Assembly (NCBI RefSeq): GCF_000002995.4
Contig: NW_025062476.1
Span: 3,591,001 to 3,655,000, forward strand
Length of the DNA: 64,000 nucleotides
DNA from: Brugia malayi
Lineage: Eukaryota > Nematoda > Chromadorea > Rhabditida > Onchocercidae
Reading direction: 5' to 3'
This document shows positions 40,307 through 55,163 of this stretch, piece by piece. Under the pieces are notes generated by a model. That model made no database searches. It was not told where the DNA came from and saw only the letters and a program-made list of their open reading frames with translations. How positions within the stretch are numbered: position 1 is the stretch's first letter; each line of letters begins with the position of its first letter. The translations under genes and the position numbers were made by a program.

Positions 40307-43300
40307 GGAAAATTTCAGAAAAATTTGGTTGAGGAAGATCCAGAAATTGTTGATCATATTAGATTACTGATGAAAAAACTACCATCAAGAAATGTAGATG
40401 CATTGCAATTCCTATTGCTTCATTTAAAACGAGTCACCTGGTTATTTTCTTTTTCAATTTTTTGAATTCTGAATTTTTGATAATTTGCATAAATGTTTTA
40501 TTTTTTTAAAATGATTTTGAATTACTCTAAACAAATTTAACCTAATTTTTGATAATCTAAAAATAGAAATTGTGCATTGTATATATTTACATTTAATAAT
40601 TTTTCTTCTTCCTTTCGAAAAGTTATGATTGAAAAATAGTTGGTAGAAATAAATGAGTGAAAAAAAAAGATTTTTTTTTTTCTAATGCTTTAAAGAATTC
40701 TCGATCTAAACAAAGCATATCTCATTATTTTTATCACAATGATATGATAGTTTCAAATGATAATTTAATTGTTTTATTCATGATATATTGATAAGTTTAG
40801 GTTTGAAATGGATAATTTAATGACTGCATCAAATTTGGGTGCCGTAATAACACCATCGATGATTTGGAAACATCCATCACCATCACCGTTGTCCAATTCA
40901 AACAATAATTCATTTCTTTCTAGTGCTCATTTGATGAGCAAAGCAGTAGAACTAATCATCAAATATGCTTTTGTTAGTTTTTTGAAATGTTTTAAATCTC
41001 AAATAACTCATTCATGAATTAAAATTTGAATTTCAAATTATTAGTGTGGGAATTTTTTTAATAATTTCAACAAAAAAAAAAAAAAAAAAAGAAAGTAAAT
41101 CCAAGGGAATGCAAGGGAAAAGAAGAAGGAATGACAATGATGATAATTTTTTTTGTTGTTATATTTAATCAATTTAGGGAATTATTTAAGTTGTGAATTT
41201 TGTTAAAGCTTGAATATTTAGCTCAAATTTTGAAGATAAATGGTGAGATTGTAAAATAAGTGTGGTAGATCATGATATGCTTTGTTAACACCACTTATTT
41301 ATGATAGTGATAACAATGATGTTATTATCACTGATGTAATAAGATGCTAAAATAACGTTGAACTTGAATAAATTCAGGAAGTGTTCAATGTTGATATCGC
41401 TGAAGATAGACGGATTTTTTTCCAGCAATATCCAGATGCCGTAGATTCACTATCTGTAGATCCGGAATTAGATGATCGGTTGTGTGAAGGTGAAGGTAGG
41501 TATCTTCGAGTTACAAATATCTCTAATTTAACACTTTTTTTTTCTTTGCAATGCTTGGGTATCTCATAATAATAGTTTATCAAATTTCGAATAGTCTTTT
41601 TTTTCAAATATTTGCAGTAATTTTTTCTAAATTTTGATCAGTGAATTACCTGTTTCCTGAATTACTTGATCAGTGAATTACTGTTCCCTTAATTACTGAT
41701 CAGTGAATTACTGTTCCCTTAATTACTGATCAGTGAATTACTGTTCCCTTAATTACTGATCAGTGAATTACTGTTCCCTTAATTACTGATCAGTGAATCA
41801 CTGTTCCCTTAATCACTCGATCATGAATTATTTGTTCCGAGATGCAATGTATTTTTTTTTCTTCAGGAATAGTAGATGAAGATTTACTTGAAGATGAAAC
41901 AGATGTAGTTTGTTCCACTTTTCTACCGCAACCACCAACTCCAGATTTGTTAAAGAATACATCTCGTAATAAAAATGAAGCTTGTACGATCTTTTTTTTC
42001 TGTTTTGAAATTTGCTTTTAAAAATTCTGAAATGAATTCGAAAAATATTTATTAAAGTTTAAAAAATTCAAAGGAAATCTTATTTTAGATTATCGAAAGT
42101 CATTTTATTTGTAATTCTAAAATTATGTTAACGTAATTTACGTTTATGAGTAGAAATTGAAAATTGAAAAAAAAAAATGACAAATAATAGTCGAATTTTT
42201 AAAAATAAAATTAAAAATTGGTGAGCTTTTTTGTGTTAGTTGTGTTTTAGATCACATAAACGAAGATATCGATTTGGATACTCCCTCGGGATCAGCACGT
42301 GCTAGTGGATCAAGTCAATCCGGCGGTCTATCTGCAAGAGCTTACTCATTATCAGGTTTGTGCTGAACTAATTAGCCTAATTAAAATAAGCAAAAATTCT
42401 TGCACTTATCGTATGTTTACTTGTGTATGCGTGACACGTTTCACATTTAGATATCGATGCGTTTTATATTCAGAGAATATTAATAATCGAGAGTGACATT
42501 ATGCTAATTCAGAATGTTATTCCGAAGATGTGAATTCCATCATTAGATTATTCTGGGATATTTACAGATCGGTTGGGACATGTCATCGAGAAAGGTAATG
42601 TAGATATCAGTGGTAATGCGACACGTTTACGCAGCCGAATTGATAAAAAGCGTAGCTACACGACATCAATTTTAGTATCACCTCATCCGGATCGGAAGCT
42701 GGCGTTACCCCAGAGACAACATTCGGCAGAAGACAATTATCCACCTAACATTTCATCCGGTGACGTGACAGTTGAAGTTAGTAAGGTAAGATTCTTACAA
42801 ATTCTGCTTAATTAAGATTCTTCTGATTCTTTTTCCCAACCAATTTCTTTCATTTCTTGAATTTGCTGAGTTTTGGAAATAATTTTACGAAAAATTCAAT
42901 CTAGTGGTTTTTCTTATCAGTTTTTCAGCTTCATCCAGTTTTAAATTCAGAAGTAAGCATTTTTGAAGCCGAATTTTTGTTGACTTATTTTATTTTAGAT
43001 ATGGTAAAATAAATTAAACTCGATTATTTATAAAGAAAGCACGTTGAATTGTCACGTAAATTTTTCGTGCTATGCGTAAGTGATGTCACGCATCAATTAA
43101 CACCTTCTGCTGCAGGATCAATTCTATATGCCAAGTGTAACTGATGATTGTCGACATAAATCAGCAGGACATGAGCAATTAATATTGATGGGTCTTTGTA
43201 GCCGGTTGAATATTGTTGGAAAGGATTCGGAAAATAGCCATACAACGGTAGAGTCAAAACCGGATACGGGTAGCAACAATCAATGTATTCATCCTACCGG

Positions 43301-43343
43301 AACAGCAGCACTTTTTCATGGTGCTGATGTGAGTTACATCTGA
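4864..43343 (+). CDS. spv-1: F-BAR / C1 / RhoGAP protein (SPV-1 / ARHGAP45-ARHGAP29-GMIP family)
   Basis: GTPase-activating protein that should bind curved membrane through an F-BAR module and switch off Rho GTPases at the cortex; C. elegans SPV-1 does this in the spermatheca. Exons, joined in phase: 4864-4867 (tentative), 15102-15223, 15659-15749, 16209-16349, 16635-16821, 16936-16990, 19063-19132, 30022-30102, 30609-30727, 31038-31145, 31341-31421, 31655-31876, 32074-32151, 34628-34708, 37613-37755, 37926-38059, 39038-39143, 39328-39619, 39839-40039, 40319-40440, 40801-40972, 41378-41495, 41867-41983, 42251-42355, 42568-42785, 43116-43343. This gives about 1131 aa, close to vertebrate ARHGAP45. 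Approximate order: helical N-terminal part, F-BAR helices 225-480, Ser-rich linker, C1 zinc finger 610-654, RhoGAP 675-870 with GIYRTCG (arginine finger R709), then an acidic and Ser-rich tail. The junction 16990/19063 and the first exon are the least certain. The last exon holds a good internal donor (GTGAGT at 43330), so another C-terminus is possible. Confidence 0.88.
5702..5705 (-). terminator. RNA polymerase III terminator of tRNA-Asp
   Basis: Four A on the plus strand (TTTT on the transcribed sense) lie about 9 nt past the tRNA 3' end, a usual place for Pol III termination. Confidence 0.55.
5714..5785 (-). tRNA. tRNA-Asp (anticodon GUC)
   Basis: Read on the minus strand, this is a complete 72-nt cloverleaf without intron or encoded CCA. 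The acceptor stem TCCTCGG pairs with CCGGGGA, with G as discriminator. The D-arm/box A region is TAGTATAGTGGTGAG. The anticodon stem CGCGC/GTGCG has one G-U wobble and loop CTGTCAC, with the anticodon GTC at 5752-5750. The T-arm is CCGGG-TTCGATT-CCCGG, and GGTTCGATTCC is an intact box B. These are the hallmarks of a eukaryotic cytosolic tRNA-Asp. It lies alone, antisense inside the putative first intron of the RhoGAP gene. Confidence 0.97.
10098..10122. repeat. (CT)n microsatellite
   Basis: TCTC dinucleotide run with one interruption. Confidence 0.9.
12570..12605. repeat. 36-nt poly(A) run followed by (AAAAC)n
   Basis: An uninterrupted A-run of 36 nt follows CCCTCCC and is followed by three AAAAC-type units. 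It resembles a retroposed tail, but I see no recognisable element body on its left side. Confidence 0.8.
13210..13375. repeat. 41-bp tandem repeat, about 3 to 3.5 copies
   Basis: The word AACTTATGATAGATATAATG starts at 13241, 13282 and 13323 (period 41), with a degenerate leading copy before and a partial copy after. Confidence 0.85.
16603..16620 (+). other. perfect 7-bp hairpin just before a splice acceptor
   Basis: TTCACGT, a TTTT loop and ACGTGAA form a perfect stem-loop. It ends 14 nt before the acceptor-side boundary of the exon at 16635, where a polypyrimidine tract would normally sit. Confidence 0.6.
17546..17580. mobile_element. possible mariner-like terminal inverted repeat remnant
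   Basis: TTAGGTTAAGCCAATAAGTT followed by CCGTG resembles the terminal repeats of many mariner transposons, which begin near TTAGGTTGG and continue AAGTT-CCG. I find no matching inverted end and no transposase frame nearby, so at most it is a solitary remnant in intron 5 of the RhoGAP gene. The resemblance is from memory of the family consensus. Confidence 0.25.
18621..18640. other. back-to-back palindromes
   Basis: GCGTACGC (8-bp perfect palindrome) is followed by the 14-bp perfect palindrome GCAACGTACGTTGC, the two sharing GC at 18627-18628. This is a small GC-richer island in strongly AT-rich intronic DNA. No protein site is recognised. Confidence 0.7.
19681..19723. repeat. (CT)n microsatellite
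   Basis: Imperfect TC/CCTC/TTTC run of about 40 nt. Confidence 0.9.
20695..20780. repeat. (TG)n/(TATG)n microsatellite
   Basis: About 85 nt of alternating TG with TATG and TCTG interruptions. Confidence 0.95.
21526..21740. repeat. ATT/ATC imperfect triplet-repeat region
   Basis: About 200 nt rich in ATT, ATC and CATCAT words, broken by short unique spacers. It yields poly-Ile/Asp frames but no gene. Confidence 0.8.
21957..22051 (+). repeat. 46-bp duplication carrying a splice-acceptor-like motif
   Basis: Two adjacent copies of a segment that starts TTTGACCTCTC and contains a CT-run, then GTTTCAGATGAGCTAATAAT. The second copy has a CT tract about 4 nt longer. Each copy contains a polypyrimidine tract plus TTTCAG, that is, a consensus nematode 3' splice site, within intron 6. 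Confidence 0.85.
22298..22560. repeat. 43-bp tandem repeat, six near-identical copies
   Basis: The word GTACTTACCTTGTATAGAG recurs at 22311, 22354, 22397, 22440, 22483 and 22526, an exact 43-bp period. The copies are almost identical, which points to recent amplification. Read on the minus strand, each unit contains CAAGGTAAGT, close to an ideal 5' splice-site sequence. Confidence 0.93.
22699..22737. repeat. (GA)n microsatellite
   Basis: GAGAGA run with GGGA interruptions. Confidence 0.9.
26785..26834. repeat. (GA)n microsatellite
   Basis: About 50 nt of GA with GGGA and GGAG interruptions. Confidence 0.9.
28312..28352. repeat. (CT)n microsatellite
   Basis: TC/CCTC run. It gives rise to overlapping Ser/Leu-rich open frames that are not genes. 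Confidence 0.9.
30022..34708 (+). other. F-BAR domain exons of the RhoGAP gene
   Basis: Seven consecutive exons (30022-30102, 30609-30727, 31038-31145, 31341-31421, 31655-31876, 32074-32151, 34628-34708), each ending in phase 0 except the first. Translation gives long Lys/Arg/Glu/Gln-rich amphipathic helices, including AWTKYCKDLLNHVSRRVQLD and SLELRRDDHERQRRSLKNEW. This matches the membrane-bending F-BAR module of the ARHGAP29/45 family. The exon at 31655-31876 (74 codons) is the longest part. Confidence 0.85.
34265..34291. repeat. (GA)n microsatellite
   Basis: GAGAGA run with GGGA interruptions in the 2.5-kb intron before the last F-BAR exon. The rest of that intron (32152-34627) is plain AT-rich sequence. 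Confidence 0.85.
35348..35379. repeat. (CT)n microsatellite
   Basis: CTCTCC and CTCTCT run inside the 2.9-kb intron 34709-37612. Confidence 0.9.
35794..35957. repeat. 20-bp degenerate tandem repeat, about 8 copies
   Basis: Units of the type TGACCAGGACATTCTCTAAG start near 35795, 35814, 35834, 35854, 35874, 35894, 35914 and 35934. Copies differ at several positions each, so the array is older than the 43-bp and 73-bp arrays of this window. Confidence 0.88.
39328..39619 (+). other. C1 zinc-finger exon plus start of RhoGAP domain
   Basis: This single exon encodes the whole C1 motif. The ligand order is H, x10, CAHC, x10, CSKC, x4, H, x2, C, x7, C, so all eight zinc ligands are present. The first and second spacers are shorter than in classical diacylglycerol-binding C1 domains, so this is an atypical C1, probably structural or regulatory. 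After a short Ser-rich linker, the residues VFGVPL open the RhoGAP fold. Confidence 0.85.
39839..40972 (+). other. RhoGAP catalytic core exons
   Basis: Three exons (39839-40039, 40319-40440, 40801-40972). The first begins with GIYRTCG, which carries the catalytic arginine finger. It continues with the family signature KLYLRKLPEPL. The third has NLGAVITPSM, equivalent to the NLAxxFGPxL motif. All key elements are present, so the domain should be active. Confidence 0.9.
41636..41825. repeat. 30-bp tandem repeat, about 6 copies
   Basis: Units GATCAGTGAATTACTGTTCC plus ten further bases recur every 30 bp (starts 41668, 41698, 41728, 41758, 41788). The first and last copies are diverged. Each junction forms the 10-bp palindrome ACTGATCAGT. 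The array fills part of the intron between exons 41378-41495 and 41867-41983. Confidence 0.93.
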
Positions 43344-43679
43344 AGCAGGAAGTATCTTTACTGACATTGGCTGTCAGTGCAAATTAAATTATTTATTTCT
43401 GATCTGCGAAAAGAAAAGAAATGGATTTCAGGATGAGTTGCAATTGTATTTCAAAATTAATTAATTTCTGTTTTCAGTTTTTTAATCTTCAAGAAAACTA
43501 GTGAAAAAAAAATTGAAAAAAAAATTTATAAAAATGATGCCAGAATATGCAATATTCAGATAAACTGGGCAGGTGTAAATATTAATTTTAGCACAGTTAT
43601 TTCAATTTCAATTTAATTTTTTTCTAAAATTTCAATTTCAATGAATTATTTACAGCATTTGTACTCTGGTATTTTGTAA

Positions 43680-43685
43680 AATAAA
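43680..43685 (+). terminator. possible polyadenylation signal of the RhoGAP gene
   Basis: AATAAA lies 337 nt after the stop codon. A/T-rich DNA contains this word often by chance. Confidence 0.3.
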
Positions 43686-44756
43686 TTAAATTCTACATAT
43701 TTTCAAACCTTTCTCACAGTCCAAATATGTTATCAATATGTTATGATTTAAGTGAAAAATGAAAAAAAAGGAAAGATATAATTTTTTTTTGAGAGAAACA
43801 GAGAGAGAGAAAGAGGAGGAGAGAAGAGATTAAAATTTTAGGTTCTAATTCTGTCAAAATTAATATTTGTGTCCTTGCTCAGTTTTTGTCCTGAATGTCG
43901 TCGTTATTTTTTGCTAGCATTTCCATAAATTTTTTAATATCTTTTTTTTTTTTCTGAAAATATATAGGAACTGAAAAGAGAAATTAATTGATTTTGCACC
44001 AAACAAAAAAACAAAAAAGAAGAAAAAGAATCAATGAATTCCTTGAATAATTCAGCGTTATTTCTTGACTTAACCATATATTTGACAAATGCTTACACAA
44101 GATAATATTTTATTAGCAATTTTTAATTTTTAATGAGTATTGGAATGAAATCACAGCTCATTTTTCTTGTCAACAAAAAAGTGAAAAAAAAAAGAAAAAT
44201 AAACGATAAAATTAGACTTACCGGTGTGTATTTGATTTATATTCATAATAAAAAAAAAAAGAAATTGCGCTTAATTATTAATATCATTGTCAACAGCTTT
44301 ATTACTATCCAACAAAATTGAGCAAATCTCAAAAAGAAGAAACAAACGAATCATATAATATGCTAATTACTTATTGGAAATTAAATAAAAAGAATAAAAT
44401 AATATTTGAGATAGAAAGAAGTTCTTAAAATTCTTTGCTAAATTCGAAATTATTGTTAATTATTTCAATCTTTGATTCATATACCTTTAGAATTAGCAAG
44501 GAAAATAATAGCTTAATAAATTTGATCATTGTAGCATAAAAGCTTTCTCTACAATCTTTTAGTTTTAATCTAATCGCTTCTGTGATTTTTAATTTTCATA
44601 CTTAGCAAAGAAATTATTTTTTTGATTTCTTATTTGTATATAAACATTTGTGTTCCTTTTTTGTCGATAAGCTTTATCTTTCAAAGTGAAAAATTAGCAA
44701 AATCAGTGATTATACTCTTATTATTTACATTCGTTTATATACATACTATTATTGTC

Positions 44757-44786
44757 ATTATTATTATTATTATTATTATTATAATA

Positions 44787-44824
<38 letters not shown>

Positions 44825-44872
44825 AATAATAGCTATTACTATTATTATTGCTATTTTCATTATTATTATTTT
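44757..44872. repeat. (TTA)n/(ATT)n microsatellite
   Basis: More than 100 nt of TTA/ATT triplets with a few ATA and GCT interruptions. It gives a poly-Ile frame. Confidence 0.95.
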
Positions 44873-46940
44873 TTAGAACTTACCAATTCTTTCCAGTTAC
44901 CTTTTTTTTTTAATTTCATTTCTTTTTTTTCTGCCAAGTTTTTATAAAAAATTGGTTCATTTGATCATTTATTATTTAAATTAGATTTTCTTTTTTATTT
45001 GCATAAAATAAAATTAATGAATAAAAAAGATTGAAATTTAAAGAAAAAGTAACTGAAAGCACATACATGTTGATGTCATTTTTAATTTATATGTGTTATA
45101 ATTGATACAATGAATTATTTCTGTATTAATTAGCTTTTATGCTTATTGTAATTTTTTATTTGTTTTAATGTATTTATTTTACTTTCAATTACTTTTACTG
45201 TTACTAAAAATTCTTATCAATTCAAAGTTTTTCCTCTGTTGAATATTTCTTTTCCTTTTTTTCTTTTACTATATTTAAGTACGGCGAATAAATTTCATTC
45301 CATCCGTGATGTATATTTGTATTTGTTTATGTATAAATAAGCATAATTACTTATTTAATCAAATTTCATTTTTTTTTTCTCTCTTCTCTGCTAAATATTT
45401 GTTGATTATGTGATATTTCTTTCTTAATAAAAATTCATAATATGTTAAATGGATTAGCAAAGCAATATTTCGAGCAAAATTCAATAAAATCAAACTACAA
45501 AAGTAGTGTTAAATCACATTTATAATTCAAATAAATTGTTGAAGTAAAAAAACAAAAAAACAAAAAAACAAAAAAGAAATAAATTATTTGAGAAAGTATA
45601 ATCAAATAAACTATTAATTAAGTTAATGACATTGTAATGTAATAAAAACGTTTAATATTTCTTTTTTCTTTCACAAAAATTAATACGTGATTAGCACTTC
45701 TATCACGTTATTTCATCGTACTTTCATAGTGTTTTTGCAATTCTAGTAATGTTTGTTACTTATTTATTTTCAAATATTCAGATAAATTTTTGGGAATTTT
45801 ACACATCAAATATTTTCTAATTTTTACGAACACGTGTTAATTTTATCTTACGTGATCAACTAGCTACTCATTGAATTGCAGCAATTCTCGAGGATACTTT
45901 ATTATTGTTACGTATTCACTTATACTTCATGTTGAAATTTTTAAAATCTGCTTAAATCTGAATTGACAAATATTTTTTATTGATTAACGAATAATTACTG
46001 AATTGTAACATATGCAAATATATTGAATTGTTAACTTATCTCAACAATTTTTTCCAATCAGCAAACAACTATACTAGTGGTAGTAATAGTAATATTCAAC
46101 AAGAATTAAATTGATAGAAGGAATAAGAAATAGAGAGGTCAAAGTTCATTGCTGATGATGGATGATATGAAGAGGGACGTAATGCTATGTGAAAGAAAAA
46201 GAAGGAAAACTACTGGAAGTGCTGAGAAAATGATAAAAAGAAATGATAAACATAAGAATGTAATTTCTCTTTTTCTTTCTGTCATTCAACATAATTCGTT
46301 TAATTTTCGTTTAAAAAAAAAAAAAAAAGAAAATTGTAATGTCAATTGAGCAAATATAATGCATAGTATAGGCAAAATATGTCAAACTATGCAGTCATTC
46401 TTACACTTTCATTTTAAATTTATTAAATCTCTCAATTTTGTTGCATTAAGGAAGAATTTGTTGACAGTTAGATATGGTTAAGTTCAATATCCAATCATGA
46501 TTACACTAAGAAATAAGAAATACACTATATGGCTTAACCGGATTATTCCCCAGTAATCCTGATAACTATTCTGAATCATTCTGAAATTTAATACCTTCGA
46601 CAGTTCGCATATGTTGTAGCAATATTAATTTTAATAGTTCTAGTAATTGGATGATTCTGATAAATTAAGTAGTTTTGTGATTCCGATAATCAGTAATATA
46701 CGCTATATCAGTTTTTTGTCAAATAACTGAAGGATTCAGGCGACCTAAAATTGCATTTATTCTGAATATACTAATATAAAAAAAAAATAAAATGAAATTC
46801 TGATATTTCCAAAAACGATATTACTTCTAGTTTTGCAACCTCTTACAACCACAATATCAATAATCCGTGATGCATTGATACTTTTGTTCAATAATTTATT
46901 CAATAATTTGATCAGTATACTTACTTCGTTTTACTTTTCA

Positions 46941-46979
46941 TCTTTCAGTGTTACCTTCCAGTAATTAAAATAACAGTAA
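46941..46979 (+). promoter_or_regulatory. splice acceptor and short 5' UTR before cystathionine gamma-lyase
   Basis: TCTTTCAG ends at 46948, 31 nt before the ATG. In nematodes this arrangement is typical of SL trans-splicing, giving a short leader. A cis-spliced upstream UTR exon would look the same. Confidence 0.5.
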
Positions 46980-52387
<5,408 letters not shown>

Positions 52388-52624
52388 GTTATACCGATGA
52401 ATTTGAGTTTGAAACGCCATATGTCAAGAAATTGTGAGCAGAGTAACGACTTTCATTTGTTTACAATCAAGTATTAATCTATAGTAACAATACTAATAAT
52501 TTAGTATAACTTAAAGATTGTGAGACAAAGAATTGATGAGGAATTTAAGTAAAGAATTTAAATGAATCGAATTAAATAAGTGGGACAGAGCAGCTGTAAC
52601 TCACTGATACTAAAAACTAACTCA

Positions 52625-52630
52625 AATAAA
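52625..52630 (+). terminator. possible polyadenylation signal of cystathionine gamma-lyase
   Basis: AATAAA lies 238 nt after the stop codon. Confidence 0.35.
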
Positions 52631-54203
52631 GTATTTAAATGCTTACATAGTGGGCACTGACTTACAGTAGAATCTTTATGATATTTCTGATAAACTCAGC
52701 TATCTGTCAGAAATGAGTGCTGCATGAGTGATTGTTTATATGAGATAGAATTTGAAATAGTTTTATATTTGTTTAAGGAATATTTAGTTGAGATAATCTT
52801 TAATTTTGAATTAATACCATTTCCACATGTTACTATAATTCTGACTGTTTTTCCGATAGCACATGCTTTTAATTTGTTTTACATGTCGAAATTGTTCATT
52901 GCAAGTATTTTCCTCCTAGAAATAAATTTAGCTTAGCTTGAAACCTGCTTATGTGCTTTTTGTCCAATTTGTAAAACTTTCTCTGGTGAGATATTAGCAT
53001 ATTACAAGAAAGATTAAACTGTTTGCGCTATTACTTTTGAATTTATGTTTGATAATTGTAAAAACTGTAAAAATGATTTCAGATTCCAAAGATACCAGTT
53101 TAAGCATTCAAAATGGTGCCGAAATTTAAGAAACTCATCAATTTTGACAGAACACGTGCATTTCTCACTTCTTTTAATTTGGAAACGATAATGAGTACTT
53201 ATAATTTTTAATTAATCAATTAACTGTTTGACTCATTTCATTATCATTATGATAAATGTTGTGTTAGATAATTAACTGTTCAACAAATTTTATCACTCTT
53301 TGTGTTCCATAATTACTACTTATCATTATAAATATTTAAGTTTGAAACTATCAAACTGTTTTTTCACGTCACTAACGCAGCGTACATATATATGAAGAAG
53401 GAATACATTATCAGCCAAGGCTCCAAATATCACTAATACTTTGTAAATACCAAGTATTAGTGATAATCACCAATTTCTTTTTGATAGTAACAAAGATCGC
53501 AAGAATGGATTTCTTCGTCTTCTTTCTCAAACTTAAAAACAGTTAAATTTTCACTCTGCTAAAATGATTAATACAAGGGATGACTAATACAAAAAATGAA
53601 TAATGCAAGGACGGACACAACAATTGGAATTTCAGTAAGGCAAATTTAATGACGATGACTGTAACAAGAAGTGTGTCGTTGAAACAAAGAAACAATGAGA
53701 CAGTGTCCCTTTCATTTCCTGTCATCTTATACGATTATGTATGTTTTACTCATTAAATTAAGTTTATAAAATCCTTGGATTGGATCGATTGGTCGGCAGT
53801 ATTTGCTGTAATTTTCCTCACTTTATACTGAAATTCGAATTGTTGAGTTTGTTGTTGTATTAGCCAAAATAAAAATTTAATTATTCATATTTAAAATACT
53901 GAGAAGAAAAGAGCCAAAGAGTCTTTGTTAAAAAATTAGCAACAAAGGAGGAACGCAACTTAGCCAAGTATTCCAATTAAATGATCCGGGCCAAGCCGTT
54001 AGGTCACTAAAAATGGTATCTTTGTGAAGCATTCATTATGTGTGGCACTTAAAAAAATGAGACAAAAGTATAGGGAAAAGGTTTACAGCTGTCATTCGGT
54101 CTTTCTCACTAAATTAATTTTCGATTACCAATCATTTCAGACTTTACTGGTAGATTCATTTTTAATAAAAGATGGTCAAATTTTCTTAGGATATTGATTA
54201 GGA

Positions 54204-54270
54204 ATAAAAGAAAAAGAAATCGATCTGTTACCATTAAAAGAAAAAGAAATCGATCTGTTACCATTAAAAG
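54204..54270. repeat. 30-bp direct duplication
   Basis: AAAAGAAAAAGAAATCGATC plus ten more bases occurs twice, at 54206 and 54236, without a difference I can see. Confidence 0.9.
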
Positions 54271-55163
54271 TGGATTGATGGAAATTTCTATGATCAAATT
54301 AAATTTATAAAATCCTTCGAATTAGTCTTTAAACACATATTTAAGACTAATTTTGATAATCTATGGATATTTTTTAGAAAAATAAATGGATACAAAAGCT
54401 AATACAGATAATTGCTCTCAATTCTAAAAAATCAATTTTAAAGATCAAATGGTTATCATTTGTCAACAATCGCCCTATGAATTCATTTTTTAGCTTGTAT
54501 TTTTTGATAACAATGATTTGACACCAATTTCTCATTGTTACCTTATCGTTATCATAAAAGTTATCAGTTAATGCTCTTTTTTCAGTTGCAATAATCGCTA
54601 CTGATACATCAACAGATGCAATGACAATCATTTATTTATCTCATTGATAGCTATTCTGTTTCTGACTGATCAATATTTTCCATTCAAGTAGAAACAAATG
54701 AGTCAAATAGTGGTCATAAGAAGGTGACTGCACTGATAAAAGATGATAATAACATGCAAGATCAAGTAAATAGCTCATTCTTTAAATCAAATTAAAAATT
54801 AGATGAAAAATTTCTGATTTCTTTTCTACAAATAAAATTTCAGTTTCCTAATTTATATTTTTTTTCAAATTATATTTCGTCAAAATACAATATCGCTTAA
54901 ATGATGCAAATGTTACTGAGAATGTTGAATTGGTCGAATATTGGACAAATAAAGTAATAAGATTAGATGAATTATGTTATAGTTCGATTACTTTTAATTG
55001 AAATTTCTCTTTCACATCGCAGTGAAATTTTTTGTCCTTTTTTTTTTTTAGTTTAAAATGCTTAAATCATTCATTAATGTTTATAAAAGACAATCATGTT
55101 ACTTACAATTATGTCAAAAAATGAAGAAAGCAGTACTGTATCATTGATAGTTAACGAAAACTA

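Larger units (their letters stand above)
43344..46979. other. intergenic region between the RhoGAP gene and cystathionine gamma-lyase
   Basis: I see no recognisable exon on either strand. It contains a possible polyadenylation signal, a TTA/ATT microsatellite, A-runs and, nearer the lyase gene, two TACGTGAT words (45685, 45851) identical to those in the array of the lyase first intron. It should hold the lyase promoter. Confidence 0.6.
52388..55163. other. convergent intergenic region
   Basis: The region lies between the 3' end of the lyase gene (plus strand) and the 3' end of the first MSP-domain gene (minus strand). Several 60-85 codon frames occur on both strands, none with a recognisable family or a convincing splice context. 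It includes a small 30-bp duplication near 54.2 kb. Confidence 0.6.

Noticed and set aside
44622..44876. 84-codon frame ending in poly-Ile
   Set aside because: Translation of the TTA/ATT microsatellite.
52724..52936. 70-codon plus-strand frame downstream of cystathionine gamma-lyase
   Set aside because: It has no recognisable family, no supporting splice sites and AT-driven hydrophobic composition, and it lies in the expected 3' UTR/intergenic region.
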